From positions 1,873,148 to 1,937,147 of the forward strand of contig SMSO01000014.1 of the NCBI GenBank assembly GCA_004764695.1: DNA of 64,000 bases. Direction: 5' to 3'. The stretch comes from Schizochytrium sp. TIO01 (taxonomy: Eukaryota; Sar; Bigyra; Thraustochytrida; Thraustochytriidae). Made by a program: the position numbers and the translations under genes. The notes below the pieces were generated by a model, which was not told the origin of the DNA, made no database searches, and worked only from the letters and a program-made list of their open reading frames with translations. Shown here piece by piece: positions 33,901 through 43,709 of this stretch; the stretch's first letter is position 1; every line of letters starts with the position of its first letter.

Positions 33901-36900
33901 AACATTTCCCCGAGATAATGTAAGACCTTGAATCAACAGAATAATGATGCGTTTTCGCATCTTCATTCTTGCTACTTGATCTAAGTTAAGCACCTTATCT
34001 CCATCCGGGGCAGTCACAGTCTCATCTTCGATAGGTTCAAAGATGTTCGGGTTGAAGTTCATGTTTTCCGTGGCTTGGTTAGCCTCATCCCCGAATGAAT
34101 TTTTAAAGCACCTTGTGAGGTTTTCCACAAGCATATCTTGATTGCGATGTAATGCCTTGACGACTAACCCAGTGGGGGACTGTTCAGAAAGACGGAATAA
34201 CAGTTCGATAGAATTCATGCGCATTTCCGCAGAGTATGGGTATCCACAAAAGGCAGCAATTGTCGGCAAACGATCCTTCTGGTGGGTAAAGAGACGATGA
34301 AGACGCTCCAGACGGCTCTCAAGAGAGACATCCGAACGATGAATACCCTCAAAGAACCATTCTTCACGTTCTGAGACCTGCTTGAGAAGACGCAAAGCCA
34401 GACGCACGGCGTGTTCGCGCCAGCGACCTCCAAGATCGCCATCATCCCAGCCATACCATTTGCCCTCAACCTGCTCGTAGGATCTCACTTGAGAAGAAGT
34501 CTGATCACTTGCTAAGCGGAGTGCTGATGACCATCCAGCTGCATGAGGCTGAGAAAGCCATGAGGCGAATCTGCCACCATCGTAGAACTTCATAGGAGTA
34601 GAGCCGCTGGCCTCAGAACGCATGGCAGGAACACCATATTGCGCACCTGGTGCTTCACCTTGTGCTACGCTAGAGTTCCGAACATCTGAGTAGGCACGGT
34701 GTGAGGTCACAACAAACCATGGTTTTTTGCCCTGGCTACTTTGAGGCATAGAAAATGTTTGCTGGCCAAATTGGCCCATAGGCCCAGTGTACTGATTTGT
34801 TTCAGGCATGAAGGAATCGATTTCTGAAGCATATTGTTGAAGTTCAGCTGTAGATGTACTCTCCCGGCGTTCACGGATCCCTTCTTGGCCACCTGCCTCT
34901 TTAATGAGGTCAAGAAGCTGACGAAAGAATGCACTACCCTCGAGAAGTTTGGCCATAACCCAAAACCCAGTACTGTAGGTCTGGGAAGCATTGAAGTCAT
35001 TCTGAGCAGCTTGACTGTTGACAGTGTACTCACTCAGAATCTGCACAAAGATGCGCAAACAACCGGCTGCAAGACGCCACTTCTCACCAGAATCCCGAAA
35101 CTTGCGGTGATCAAGTTTCAAAAATACCTCAAAAAGAGTATACTCTAGGTATGGGAGCATTCCAGACCTCTGGTTTGGGACTTGCGATGGAGCAGCAGTA
35201 TTGTTGTAAGTACCATTACTATAGGGGATAAATGGCTGCGACATACCCCCAATCTGACCACTAGAATTCATATAATCCACACGGGACTGTTCGTTTGCTT
35301 CAGATCGGTGACCTTCGAGGTAACGATAGTTGTCATCCTTGACATCAGTGAGAAGCTTCCAGATAAGGTGAAGGTAACTGTTTGTCAGGGGATAGACATT
35401 ATTAACAGCCTCGCTGTGGTTCAAGTCGAGGCGAATGGCTTCTTGAATAGTTGGAATTCCAGTAAGAAAGCCCACTGCTCCATTCTGGATCCCGGTTACA
35501 GCTGGCTGCAACATAGAGCTGTTGACAGCCATTTGCATTCCAGGCTGACGAGCATTCATTCCCCAAGATCCATTGTTCGTGTTTACCTGTGCATCAGAAT
35601 CGAGCCAAGTCCAGAGGTTGCGATCGGCCGGTAGACTTTTTGCCACGAGCGATAGTGAGCGGATGATCTGGCCCTTGAGCGCTGGCTCCAGGCGACAACG
35701 AAGCATCGTTGTCACATAATTTACGAATTGGTTGAGCGGACACTCATGCAACACTTCAATGGCGGGAAGGTAAGTGAGGCAAGAATTAAGAGCTTCAAGC
35801 CAGCACGTCAGAACAAGCTGGTCTGCCAGAGGCATAAGCTCCTGCTGGTTCAAATGACTGACACCTGACTGTTGCTGTTGTTGCTGCTGTTCGGCGAGCT
35901 GATTAACAAAGGTTTCAAGAACAGAAAAGAGTTTGGAGAAGTCTAGAGGAGGGGCCGTGCTACCGCCGTGAGGATGAAGAAGAAATTTAGCATCCTCCTT
36001 GGACTGAGCAATGGTGCTGAGAAATCCCAGGTAAGCCACGTACAGCGATGTAGGATCATTGTCTTGTTCAACCTCCTGATTGACCTCGGTAAGAAAATTC
36101 CTCAGCAGCTCACTATCGTACCAAAGACAATAGGAACCATTCGATTCCAGCACACGAATTGCGCGAAGAAAGCCCAGGAGATCCTCCAAGGTATCTGCAA
36201 AGGCTTCCTTATCTTGGACAAATGGTCGCGAATTGGAATTGTGTGAAGTGAGCTGGCCATACTGGTTAGCAGGAGGGCGGCCGTATGCGCCAAGCATGGT
36301 ACTGGACGAAGGCGCATTGTTGGCAGAATAGTTGCTCCTTTCTTCCCGCAAGCGCAAGGCTTCGCGAGAGCGTGTTGAGTAAAGATCTTTGAGCATCTCC
36401 GAACCAAGAGCAGTTTCAACATTTGCAGTGACAAGCTTTCTTGCGAATGAGCAAAGAATACTAATGTAAGAGTTACGAAGATCATCCTGAATGAACTCGG
36501 CGCTGCGAAGGAGACCACGAAAGTAGGCAAGGCCACGGAGTTTATATCCTTGGTTCAGGGTATCGTTGCGATGAGTCTTGCTGGCAATATCTGAGCGTGG
36601 AAAATCCTCAACTCGAAGATCACCAATAAAAGCACCCCACAAGAGAATTGTCGCTCCATGAACACCTTGGTGCTTCCATTTAGCTGCCACGCCAGATCCG
36701 TTGCGTTGAGCATTTGCACCAGATGTGACAGTGGTGAGTGATGTTGCTTGGTGTCCACCCCACATCAAGGCTGGCGTGCCTTGCGGGGGCTTGGAGCCTA
36801 AACTAAGCGCAGAGGATGCGGCACCAGTTGCGTTAGTGTTTGCATCACGAAGCAAGTCAAGCTCGAGTTCGCAGCGCTCAATAAATTCTATGGATTCGCT

Positions 36901-38133
36901 CCGTACCGGCTTGGGCCCAACCTTCTGAGTAAATCGGTCGTACAGGTTGTCAAGGCGATCTAGTGCCGCTGCCAGGGCAAGCATGAGGACAAAGTGAGCT
37001 TCGTAGGAAGCCATTGTCTCCTGTTCATGTGAGCTTACTTGTTGGTCTTCCAGCCAGCGGACGGACATTTCGCGAACTAAGGAAATGAGACCAAGCGTTT
37101 CTTCGTTTGTTGCAATTACACCATTAAGCAATGCAAAGATGGTTTCAGCAATATGGCGTCGCTCTTTTTGAAGATACTGAATTTGCAGATTCAAGCTTGC
37201 CAGGTTGCGGCTCTGAGGGGCAAGAAGCACAGAGATTCGCGTGTTGTGCATGCTGATCCGCTTCAGCATAACCTCGCCAAGTTTGTGGTTGATGAGAAGT
37301 TCCCCTGTGATCTCACGAATTCGGGTTGAGCCAATTTGATCCTCGGAATTAGATGAGAAAAACGGAATGAGATTCTGAAGCAATGAGAGTTCAAGATTAC
37401 GCTTGTGATAGAAAAGGTGCACAGCAACTGAAAATGTGTTTGAAGAATCAAAACTAACCCCGACCTCATCAGGAAGTTCATTCTTTCTATACGCGCAGTC
37501 CCACAAGTTGAGGGCTTCAAGTTCTGCCAGTTCAAGTTCATCCGCAAGTCTAAGCACACTGATCACATCCACAGCTTCGCTGTCCATGTTACTAACCTTT
37601 TCCTTTTGTGCAGTATCTCTCTCGGGGTGTCGAAGTAAGTTGGCAATTTGAGGCACGAATCTATTCATGAGTGCGTCCTCAAAGCTGTCCAATTCCTCTT
37701 CATGCCCATCCATTTCATGGACATATGCGAGGCTCAAATTCCACGAAGTAAGCTCTTTAAGGACATCGCCAAACCTTTGCACGCCTTTCAAGGCCTCAGA
37801 AATTTTGCTACGCGCTGCCTGCGTTGTCGGATTCGCTGACCTAGATGCAGTAAAGCCACTCTGCTGATTCTGTGGAACGAGAGCTGTCTGAGTCTGATTT
37901 TGAGTTTGCTGTTGCGCAAAGCTGCCACCGAAGCCTCCGTTAGAGGAGCCCGGATTCTGGGCTCCAAAGCCACCTCCGAAGCTTCCATTGTTCGGGCCTC
38001 CGAAGAGGCTTCCTCCATTGCCGCTGGTTTGGCCTACGCCACTATTCTGGCCTCCAAAGAGGCCTCCATTGCTGCTCTGAGCATTGTTTTGACTGCCAAA
38101 AAGGCCTCCGTTGCTGCTCTGGCCACCAAACAT
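30958..38133 (-). CDS. NUP205: Nup205/Nup192-family nucleoporin with N-terminal FG repeats
   Basis: A 2,391-residue, intronless protein. The open frame begins at a GTG (38145) but the first ATG is 38133. Residues 1 to about 75 are Gly/Asn/Ser-rich with seven FG dipeptides (positions 2, 12, 26, 44, 52, 56 and 68, including GLFG). A Gln-rich stretch and then an alpha-solenoid follow to the end. The segment around 105-360 matches the Nup205/Nup192 N-terminal block: a KGVQRFGDVLKELTSWN helix, an LNLWDCAY motif, and LQYLQKERRHIAETIFALLN before an LI-rich helix. A short polyQ run lies near residue 755. The family forms the inner ring of the nuclear pore and binds Nup93/Nic96. FG repeats are not usual in this scaffold family, so the N-terminus is notable. 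Confidence 0.88.
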   Translation of the reverse strand: MFGGQSSNGGLFGSQNNAQSSNGGLFGGQNSGVGQTSGNGGSLFGGPNNGSFGGGFGAQNPGSSNGGFGGSFAQQQTQNQTQTALVPQNQQSGFTASRSANPTTQAARSKISEALKGVQRFGDVLKELTSWNLSLAYVHEMDGHEEELDSFEDALMNRFVPQIANLLRHPERDTAQKEKVSNMDSEAVDVISVLRLADELELAELEALNLWDCAYRKNELPDEVGVSFDSSNTFSVAVHLFYHKRNLELSLLQNLIPFFSSNSEDQIGSTRIREITGELLINHKLGEVMLKRISMHNTRISVLLAPQSRNLASLNLQIQYLQKERRHIAETIFALLNGVIATNEETLGLISLVREMSVRWLEDQQVSSHEQETMASYEAHFVLMLALAAALDRLDNLYDRFTQKVGPKPVRSESIEFIERCELELDLLRDANTNATGAASSALSLGSKPPQGTPALMWGGHQATSLTTVTSGANAQRNGSGVAAKWKHQGVHGATILLWGAFIGDLRVEDFPRSDIASKTHRNDTLNQGYKLRGLAYFRGLLRSAEFIQDDLRNSYISILCSFARKLVTANVETALGSEMLKDLYSTRSREALRLREERSNYSANNAPSSSTMLGAYGRPPANQYGQLTSHNSNSRPFVQDKEAFADTLEDLLGFLRAIRVLESNGSYCLWYDSELLRNFLTEVNQEVEQDNDPTSLYVAYLGFLSTIAQSKEDAKFLLHPHGGSTAPPLDFSKLFSVLETFVNQLAEQQQQQQQSGVSHLNQQELMPLADQLVLTCWLEALNSCLTYLPAIEVLHECPLNQFVNYVTTMLRCRLEPALKGQIIRSLSLVAKSLPADRNLWTWLDSDAQVNTNNGSWGMNARQPGMQMAVNSSMLQPAVTGIQNGAVGFLTGIPTIQEAIRLDLNHSEAVNNVYPLTNSYLHLIWKLLTDVKDDNYRYLEGHRSEANEQSRVDYMNSSGQIGGMSQPFIPYSNGTYNNTAAPSQVPNQRSGMLPYLEYTLFEVFLKLDHRKFRDSGEKWRLAAGCLRIFVQILSEYTVNSQAAQNDFNASQTYSTGFWVMAKLLEGSAFFRQLLDLIKEAGGQEGIRERRESTSTAELQQYASEIDSFMPETNQYTGPMGQFGQQTFSMPQSSQGKKPWFVVTSHRAYSDVRNSSVAQGEAPGAQYGVPAMRSEASGSTPMKFYDGGRFASWLSQPHAAGWSSALRLASDQTSSQVRSYEQVEGKWYGWDDGDLGGRWREHAVRLALRLLKQVSEREEWFFEGIHRSDVSLESRLERLHRLFTHQKDRLPTIAAFCGYPYSAEMRMNSIELLFRLSEQSPTGLVVKALHRNQDMLVENLTRCFKNSFGDEANQATENMNFNPNIFEPIEDETVTAPDGDKVLNLDQVARMKMRKRIIILLIQGLTLSRGNVSELVLGLHDIATRSSPYHSIDLRPNRLCCLNAIVDVLEEVDFDTDNDTSLTELMYRLVLSLCRSKPTEIAMSFGLNTQRNNFWLRHFKLLASDGPKSDDANFVQCVAWVMNGVYSDLCIARLKTLPSVTLNDMLEGLFSSDLGRGEVDEADARIHEVLMNLSTTFPSNASLSAHVPDICRSMQQNARPLWIPFQEYHGLMLYKVNEDLIRAQARDLINSQADDMNKKRTRFDLENALEWAEGRNRAIDLLVARAEIVSAWRAIVKLSFVDCREELIRACNLGSGDHQLLVNFCMALLTKLKRTPDAHVALAYPLASLVPSLIAQMRYGDEDPQSPMSANEMALAAATGSFNASFSCGEQQHLKNSSRDVRGLARLSREEQRSLLEGIIEALRSRARMGTSAESVSPDLRAALYTAICVLVNGERRYYAINLANQFSQLPQWISEREFLSSAEEFESSDELQELRKRARSTLDTLHVGERLSLLEIVVPDALESESPMARVTGLATLKILLECDSDDGIWLSRLRQRGVLRQLLSGVVDRICADRLIANAQIDKFYELSMAVLTTAARSPLGAQAIVKSDFLQRLSNRPLVVLCDKRSLDAWANTMSDDSEMNMNSDSDGTTPSGESLQERRHDLVLPLLRFLTTLFTTLRASRRNTGTADLAQLQKDVLCFFRVQKRMVASSVGFSPIYINDIEEISLILSLLAQAMRDNNHTTVRELGSIADEFDTLVFDLIREICSPQPQRGEWKDIIQPGKGPESKQRSEVVTAPPDFSLMRRVDSVSLFQLDVFSQQRRLLQHAIMYARARRDAIQLKEDMSMGRNDPRVHALILCLDYTAHCLAALSRSSPNSFTDALSEHRKPQRSVDANSANSIASWSQYPQYAQWSCSTLLFIFEGSLVVLFARLKQISSAEEESQGSTSATFGSQAPSTVRNWLAHDKLLANYFDPAKEKSPIEQLEEVVKSNSSSSQFIHLMLRRMRDLA

Positions 38134-39673
38134 GGCTCGATTCACTCCGATGACGTATCGACTCGCCGAACTTGCTTTGCAGAAACCTTGTCAAAGATTC
38201 CGGGGCAATGGAAACACGTTTTTCGTGGGTTGCTGCCGCTAATCGGTGTAGCTGTCAATCGATAGCGAAGCCGGGCCGCTACTCCGTGTCTATGACTTTG
38301 GTAGCAACGCCTACGATGCTGGATTTCGATGTTTCAAACTGCCGCAAAAGCTGGCTTGGCTGAAGACGCCGCCACGGTTTCCACAGCCGCAGGAGCCACA
38401 GGCCTCTGGTGTAGCTGTGTCTCAGTCCCGCTGCGAAATCGCGGGCTCCGCGATACCGCTGCGAGCGAGGTCGGCTGGGCGCCGGTCGTTTGAAGTCTGT
38501 TTCTCCTTTGTTTACTAACTACTATCAATTGCGATTCATTCATTCAACTAAAATATCATTTATTCAATCGAGACCTTCAATCCAATCAAAATCAAAATTT
38601 TATTCCCAACTTGAACACGTTCGTTTTTATCAAAACACCTACCGTCACTGCCTTGGGGTCAGAGAGCATCACTCTGCAAGCCAAAATTAGACACACTCGT
38701 CAGCTCCACGCTAATGCTCTTGGATGAGATGCATTCGCCACAGGTATTCATTATCTTTCTTCTGTGGCTTCGAAGTTGTAACCGCGCTTCATCTCCTCAT
38801 AGGCTCTCAAGAAGAGTATCTATCCTATCTATCTATCAATCTATTTGTTACCTATCTGTACTAATACTGCCTGCATATGTTTATATGGCAGATATTAGTG
38901 GCGAGCAGGATTCGCCAGTGGCCCTTCGAGGAGAACTTTGGCGCGGAGTGGCGCCGGAGTCAGGACTGAGCACTTGAGGCGCATGAGGGAAAGATGAGGT
39001 ATCAGAGGCTTCAAGTTGTGAATACAGCGGAAACTAACTGACTTTTCACGGTGCAATGTAGAAAGAGACAACGTTAAGATGTGATGTATGTATGTATCAT
39101 TGTATATCTGCTTATTGTGATTGCAAAGAGCACATGGGTTGTGGAATCATCCAGTTTGAGAACTGGAATTGATTGCAGGAGTGGAAATAATTTGTGAATG
39201 TTGCTTCCTTGGTTAGCTTCTGATTTAGATTCCACGCATAGCAGTGTTTATATAAAGTTTATTATTAGGTTTTGAACTGTGGATTGTATAAATTTAACCA
39301 TTAATTGGGTAGAGATAGGACTCTGCCAACCTTATCCAACCCTTCCTTCAAACCATTCGTTAAACCCCAATGTAACTCTTGACGTGCTTAGCCCCCCCCA
39401 AAAAAAATTCTATGCAATCATCATTTCCTTTCTCATCAATCCTCAGTGTTTGGCCCTGATTTGAGCAATCCCATCCAGTTATTCTACCATTTATTGTACA
39501 ACGGTTATTTCTCGAGCCCAGTGCTCTTAGTGTGTCTAACCTTTCCACTAACACTCGTAATTAGAACGATAGTACTATTAACTAATAAGTATGGTTAATT
39601 TGTCGTCTCATACGAAGTGAAGAAGAAATTAAGCAAGTTATTACCATACAACGAGGCTGGAGGCGCTCTCACG
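38134..39673. other. Divergent intergenic region
   Basis: About 1.5 kb between the starts of the nucleoporin (-) and the ARM-like gene (+). It contains short runs of ATTC and CTAT repeats and no supported coding frame. The open frame behind the ARM-like gene's ATG begins at a GTG at 39617 and is not used here. Confidence 0.55.
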
Positions 39674-41011
39674 ATGTCTGACTACGATTCAGACGGAGGG
39701 GACCCGGAGCGTGAGGCTAACCAATTCTCGTTGAAGCAAGATGGTGAGCTTTCAGCACCAGTCTCAAAAGACAGTACACACTCGAGGACTTCGACATCAG
39801 CTCTTTCACCTTCATTCTCGCCCACTACCCAGGGAGCTACTTTAATTGCTGTGGAGGATCAACCAATGCCTTTCGTGGATGCATTAAATGAAGATCTTCT
39901 TACTGTGGATAATGCAATTGAAGACGATTCCGCACCAGTGTCTTCAGTGAGAATAGCAGCCGAGCGAATTCATCGTTGGCTGGTGAAATCGCAAGCTGCC
40001 AGGCGCATGGAACTCAACAAATTAGTTCTCGCTAGCACAGCGCGATCTTGGATGGAGCAAGTCGAACGCATTTGGATTTCAATTCTCCGTGTAGGTCTTG
40101 TGGGGCGCCATATGCTTGACACGCCTTTGTTGAGATCAGTGACAAGAGCAATTACAGATCTTACAACAGTTTCTACCACGGAACAGATGAGTCGATTTGC
40201 CATGCGCCAAGATGATGGTGCAGCGGATTTCATCTGTTTCACATTGCAATCCTACCCTCAGGATCGTGTATTGCAGCGCGAGGGGCTGAGAGCTGCGACG
40301 AACTTGGCATGCCTTGAACCAGTGCGTACATTTATGGCAACAAAGGGATGTTATAGGTTCGCAGCACTGGCACTGCGCAACGAAGCACTCAACGACGACC
40401 GATTCCTCGTTGAGGCTGCGTTGGGGGCTGTTGCAAATCTTGCTCATGAGTTTGCAACCCAACCTGCTGCCAATCTTGACCCAAGCATGGAATGCTCTAG
40501 TCGACTTACAGAAGAGGAGTTCTGCATAGCGGTGGACGCCATTCTGGCCAACATGTACACATACGCATTGACAGCTTCAGTGCAAGCACGTGCGCTTAAT
40601 GCACTAGCAAACACAATGTTGGCATGCCCTGGGTGTGGTTGGGAGTATGAAATTTTCGTGAAACGGGTCTTAGGTTCTGTTCGTAACTTTTCGGAAACGT
40701 TAAATATCGTTCAATATGGCCTTATGTGTGTCGTTAATGGGATACGCGCAGAAGCACGTCGGCTTGTGGATCGGCAAGTTGAAAGTAAGCATCTATCTTC
40801 GAGCACTCTGCCGTATCCAGAAGGGGGGGGATATTCTAAGTCTTCCCTACCAGAGTTGCTATTGGTTCGGCTTTTTTATGAGAGTGGATGTTTGATCACT
40901 GTCAAGCAGGCTTCATGGACATTTGATGTAGATAGCACTGTAGAGATCTGGAGTCGCGAGGCGCAAAGCCTGCTTTCCTCAGAGGTTGCACAGTCTCATT
41001 GTAAACGGTGA
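39674..41011 (+). CDS. Helical ARM/HEAT-like protein, function unknown
   Basis: A 445-residue protein. The open frame starts at a GTG (39617) but ATG 39674 gives a plausible acidic N-terminus (MSDYDSDGG). Residues about 20-110 are Ser/Thr/Asp-rich and probably disordered. From about 115 onward the chain is a series of amphipathic helices with Leu/Ala-rich repeats such as GLRAATNLACLEPVR, LVEAALGAVANLAHEF and QARALNALANTMLA, which resemble armadillo repeats. I recognise no specific orthologue. The stop lies 114 bp from the stop of ureD on the other strand. A structural scaffold role is only inferred from the fold. Confidence 0.65.
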   Translation: MSDYDSDGGDPEREANQFSLKQDGELSAPVSKDSTHSRTSTSALSPSFSPTTQGATLIAVEDQPMPFVDALNEDLLTVDNAIEDDSAPVSSVRIAAERIHRWLVKSQAARRMELNKLVLASTARSWMEQVERIWISILRVGLVGRHMLDTPLLRSVTRAITDLTTVSTTEQMSRFAMRQDDGAADFICFTLQSYPQDRVLQREGLRAATNLACLEPVRTFMATKGCYRFAALALRNEALNDDRFLVEAALGAVANLAHEFATQPAANLDPSMECSSRLTEEEFCIAVDAILANMYTYALTASVQARALNALANTMLACPGCGWEYEIFVKRVLGSVRNFSETLNIVQYGLMCVVNGIRAEARRLVDRQVESKHLSSSTLPYPEGGGYSKSSLPELLLVRLFYESGCLITVKQASWTFDVDSTVEIWSREAQSLLSSEVAQSHCKR

Positions 41012-41125
41012 GGAGAAATATAGGAACTTTCCCTACGAAAGTCCTCTCTGCTTCAAATTATTGTCACAACAGGACTGAAAAGCATAATTCAGGGGCAGCC
41101 AAGAGACTACCATTATATGAGCTGA

Positions 41126-41932
41126 TTATTGCAATCGGTATGGGTTACCGCCGAGATCTCTGTCCAATGGCGTCAAAAGTTTGATAAGTATACGTGTGAC
41201 CTCTTCGACGCCAGTACCGGCGAGTCGAAGTACAAAACCATGTTTGTTAGGCAAATCAGCTGTAGAAACGAGAACTGCAGTGCTTTCCTCAATGTCTGCG
41301 GGCGCAGGGAGTGGCTTGATGGCAGCTGTTGCTCGAGGGCCAACGACGGCAACTGTAGCAAATACATTGACAGAGCCCATCTGTTTGGCCATGCCAGACT
41401 CGAATCGCATGTCTTCAATCAGTATTGGTTCGTTCCCGATAAAAATTTCTGTGCGGTTGCTGTAAAGGTCCATGTTCCAAAACTCTTCCTCGCGGCCACT
41501 GGTGACCCAATCAATAAATACGAGCGAACCTCCATCCTGTATATGGAATCGCTGGAGCTGCCTGAATCGGGAATCTCTGAAACATGCGACCGCTGCTGGA
41601 GCCAAGACCAAAAGTCCTCCGGGGGCGATGAAGTTCCTAGTTTCCTGATACGAAGTGGCGTTATCCGACTTCTTTTTGTATGACTTCGTCGACGCCTGTG
41701 TTGTCAAAACACATGTTGCATCTGGCCCTGTTCGCGTGGTGAATGCCACAGTATCTCCTGAAACAAAGCCTCCTCCATAAGTGATTGCGTAGACCCATGC
41801 TGCTCCAATTTTGCCTTGGCATGGCAAGAACATAAACCGCAGAGGGTATTTGGCATATCTTGAAGTCACCTCCGACACCGTGCCAACATATTGCACCTCC
41901 AAGTTGCCATCAAAGCTCACCTGTTCGCCCAT
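41126..41932 (-). CDS. ureD: Urease accessory protein UreD
   Basis: A 268-residue protein with the family's main signatures: YGGGFVSGD at 52-60, LTTQASTKSY at 76-85, and a Pro/Ala-rich strand then CFRDSRFRQLQ near 114-125. UreD (UreH) binds urease apoprotein and, with UreF and UreG, helps insert carbon dioxide and two nickel ions into the active site. It has no targeting peptide and is likely cytosolic. The length matches eukaryotic URED proteins. Start ATG 41932 gives a normal N-terminus. The gene lies on the same strand as ureF, 1.8 kb downstream of it. Neither UreG nor urease is visible in this window. Confidence 0.92.
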   Translation of the reverse strand: MGEQVSFDGNLEVQYVGTVSEVTSRYAKYPLRFMFLPCQGKIGAAWVYAITYGGGFVSGDTVAFTTRTGPDATCVLTTQASTKSYKKKSDNATSYQETRNFIAPGGLLVLAPAAVACFRDSRFRQLQRFHIQDGGSLVFIDWVTSGREEEFWNMDLYSNRTEIFIGNEPILIEDMRFESGMAKQMGSVNVFATVAVVGPRATAAIKPLPAPADIEESTAVLVSTADLPNKHGFVLRLAGTGVEEVTRILIKLLTPLDRDLGGNPYRLQ

Positions 41933-42098
41933 CGCGGCTCAATGCACAGCTTCCAGACCAAATCTTGTGAAGTCAGGTATCGAGAGTACGCGTATTGAGC
42001 TTTGCTCGCACTCGATCGAGTTGATTATCGATCTCCTAGGTATTTATTTATTCACTCTGATTTGCCAACTCTTCTCTTTTTTAAATTAAAAATTAAAA

Positions 42099-42146
42099 TG
42101 TTCTTATAACTAATTTTATTAAAGTTTAAAACTAGTTATAAGAACA
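42099..42146. repeat. Perfect 14-bp inverted repeat with 20-base loop
   Basis: TGTTCTTATAACTA at 42099-42112 pairs perfectly with its complement at 42133-42146. The loop is AT-rich. It lies about 165 bp upstream of the ureD ATG. It could be a hairpin, a regulatory dyad or the remnant of a small transposon. Confidence 0.85.
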
Positions 42147-43162
42147 CACTAGTAGTAGGCTATAGTGAAGTAAATCAAACTAAAAGCTCTTCGGACAGCA
42201 AGTCATCAACTAAATAACAGACACGGAGTACGGCCTTATGGTTGATTCCTGCGAGAGGGCGGAAAATTGAGCATCCCACTGGAGGGAACAAGATCATTCT
42301 GAGGCAGCGTCTTACAAGCCTTTTCGAAGGATATTTCTGGCTTACATTTCGTCAACATGCCCGAGGTTTCCTTAGCGTGCCATCGCTCTGTGGACAAATG
42401 TAGGTGGGTAGGTACCAATCACAAGGCAATTCCAGCTGTTCTCAGTCTGCTCTTTCGAGGGCTCTGCAGGGCCCTTTGTTTCCACACACTTTTATCACTA
42501 CTGCTGTAGCTCTCTGCTAATTATCTACTGCCATGGGGTGGAGTGTGTGCCATGTTGATTGGCGAATGTCTGAAAATAGTCCGGGCGTGTATCTATCTGA
42601 GCACCTGAAGAGTTGTGTGTGCAAAGCTGTCCAAGATATCTAGAAAGCGAAGCGTGTCTTCTGTCTTGGGCCGGCTCTGAAGAATGCAATGTGTATGAGT
42701 TTGTTTGACTGCAGATACGCGAGCGTCAGAAGAGAGGCGGCGTGGTCACGTGGCGGTGTCCTGGCGCCTCCCTTGTCTTCCCTTTTTGCCAAAGATCGGA
42801 TCTGACAAAGATTTTATTATGACTATGAGTACATAAGTATCACTTTTTGTTCTTCTTCTTTTTTGTTTTGTTTTTAATGATAAAAAAATCAAGCAATCAA
42901 TCGATAAAATAGTTGTAAAAAAGCTAATAAAACAAAAAGCGACAGCCAGATTCGTATGCATGATATGGTTGCTTCAGCTGGATACCTCCGTACGTACCAT
43001 CCTTGATTTAGGATTCGACTGCGACTTTTCCGATATCTTCTTAAGATATAAGAGGTTGTCTTGACGACATGCTTATTATTGCCCACTCGGTTATGTTGAG
43101 CGCGGGAGACACTCTGAGGGGCACACACACATACTCGTAGCTACTTTTTTCTCTTTTATTTC

Positions 43163-43184
43163 TCAAGTTGAAAGTTCAACTTGA
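43163..43184. repeat. Perfect 10-bp palindromic dyad
   Basis: TCAAGTTGAA at 43163-43172 and TTCAACTTGA at 43175-43184 are inverted copies separated by two bases. It lies between ureF and ureD, about 525 bp after the ureF stop. Confidence 0.8.
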
Positions 43185-43709
43185 AATGAGAAGAATGAGG
43201 AGTAAAGCCTCGAACATTTGGAAAATCGAACTCGAAAGCAGGTGAGCAACTAAAACGAGCATGAATAACCGGGTATACTTATGTGGCACCAGAAGTCTAA
43301 GCTGCCTACAGAAGTAGCTATCAACATATTCTGTCTTGTTGAAATGAAAGTTTTTAAAATAAAATAACTGTAGATGGTCGTACGTATTTCTTAATTAAAA
43401 AAGTAACTTGGAAAATAATGTCGTTCGTGTGGGCTCGCTACGAGCACATACGATTTTGGGGTTGCTGGAGTTGCCGTCGATGACGAGCACGGGGTTGCGG
43501 CCATTATTGTATTCCAAGCTGCTCGTATATGCGTAGTGGTAGTTAAATCTTCGCGGGCCTGGATGGCGGCGACGTTGAGGCGTCTGGTGGCAAAGATCAC
43601 CTCTCACGATAAATGATGACGGAGCTAGAATAAGATATATATTTATATTTGTATATGGTGATGTCTCCATTTCCACGGAGCTATCGAGACGATGATATAT
43701 GCAGGGGTT

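Larger units (their letters stand above)
41933..43709. other. Spacer between ureF and ureD
   Basis: This 1.8-kb stretch contains two inverted repeats (42099-42146 and 43163-43184) but no convincing gene. I looked for a UreG P-loop (GPVGSGKT-type) in its frames and found none. Confidence 0.55.
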
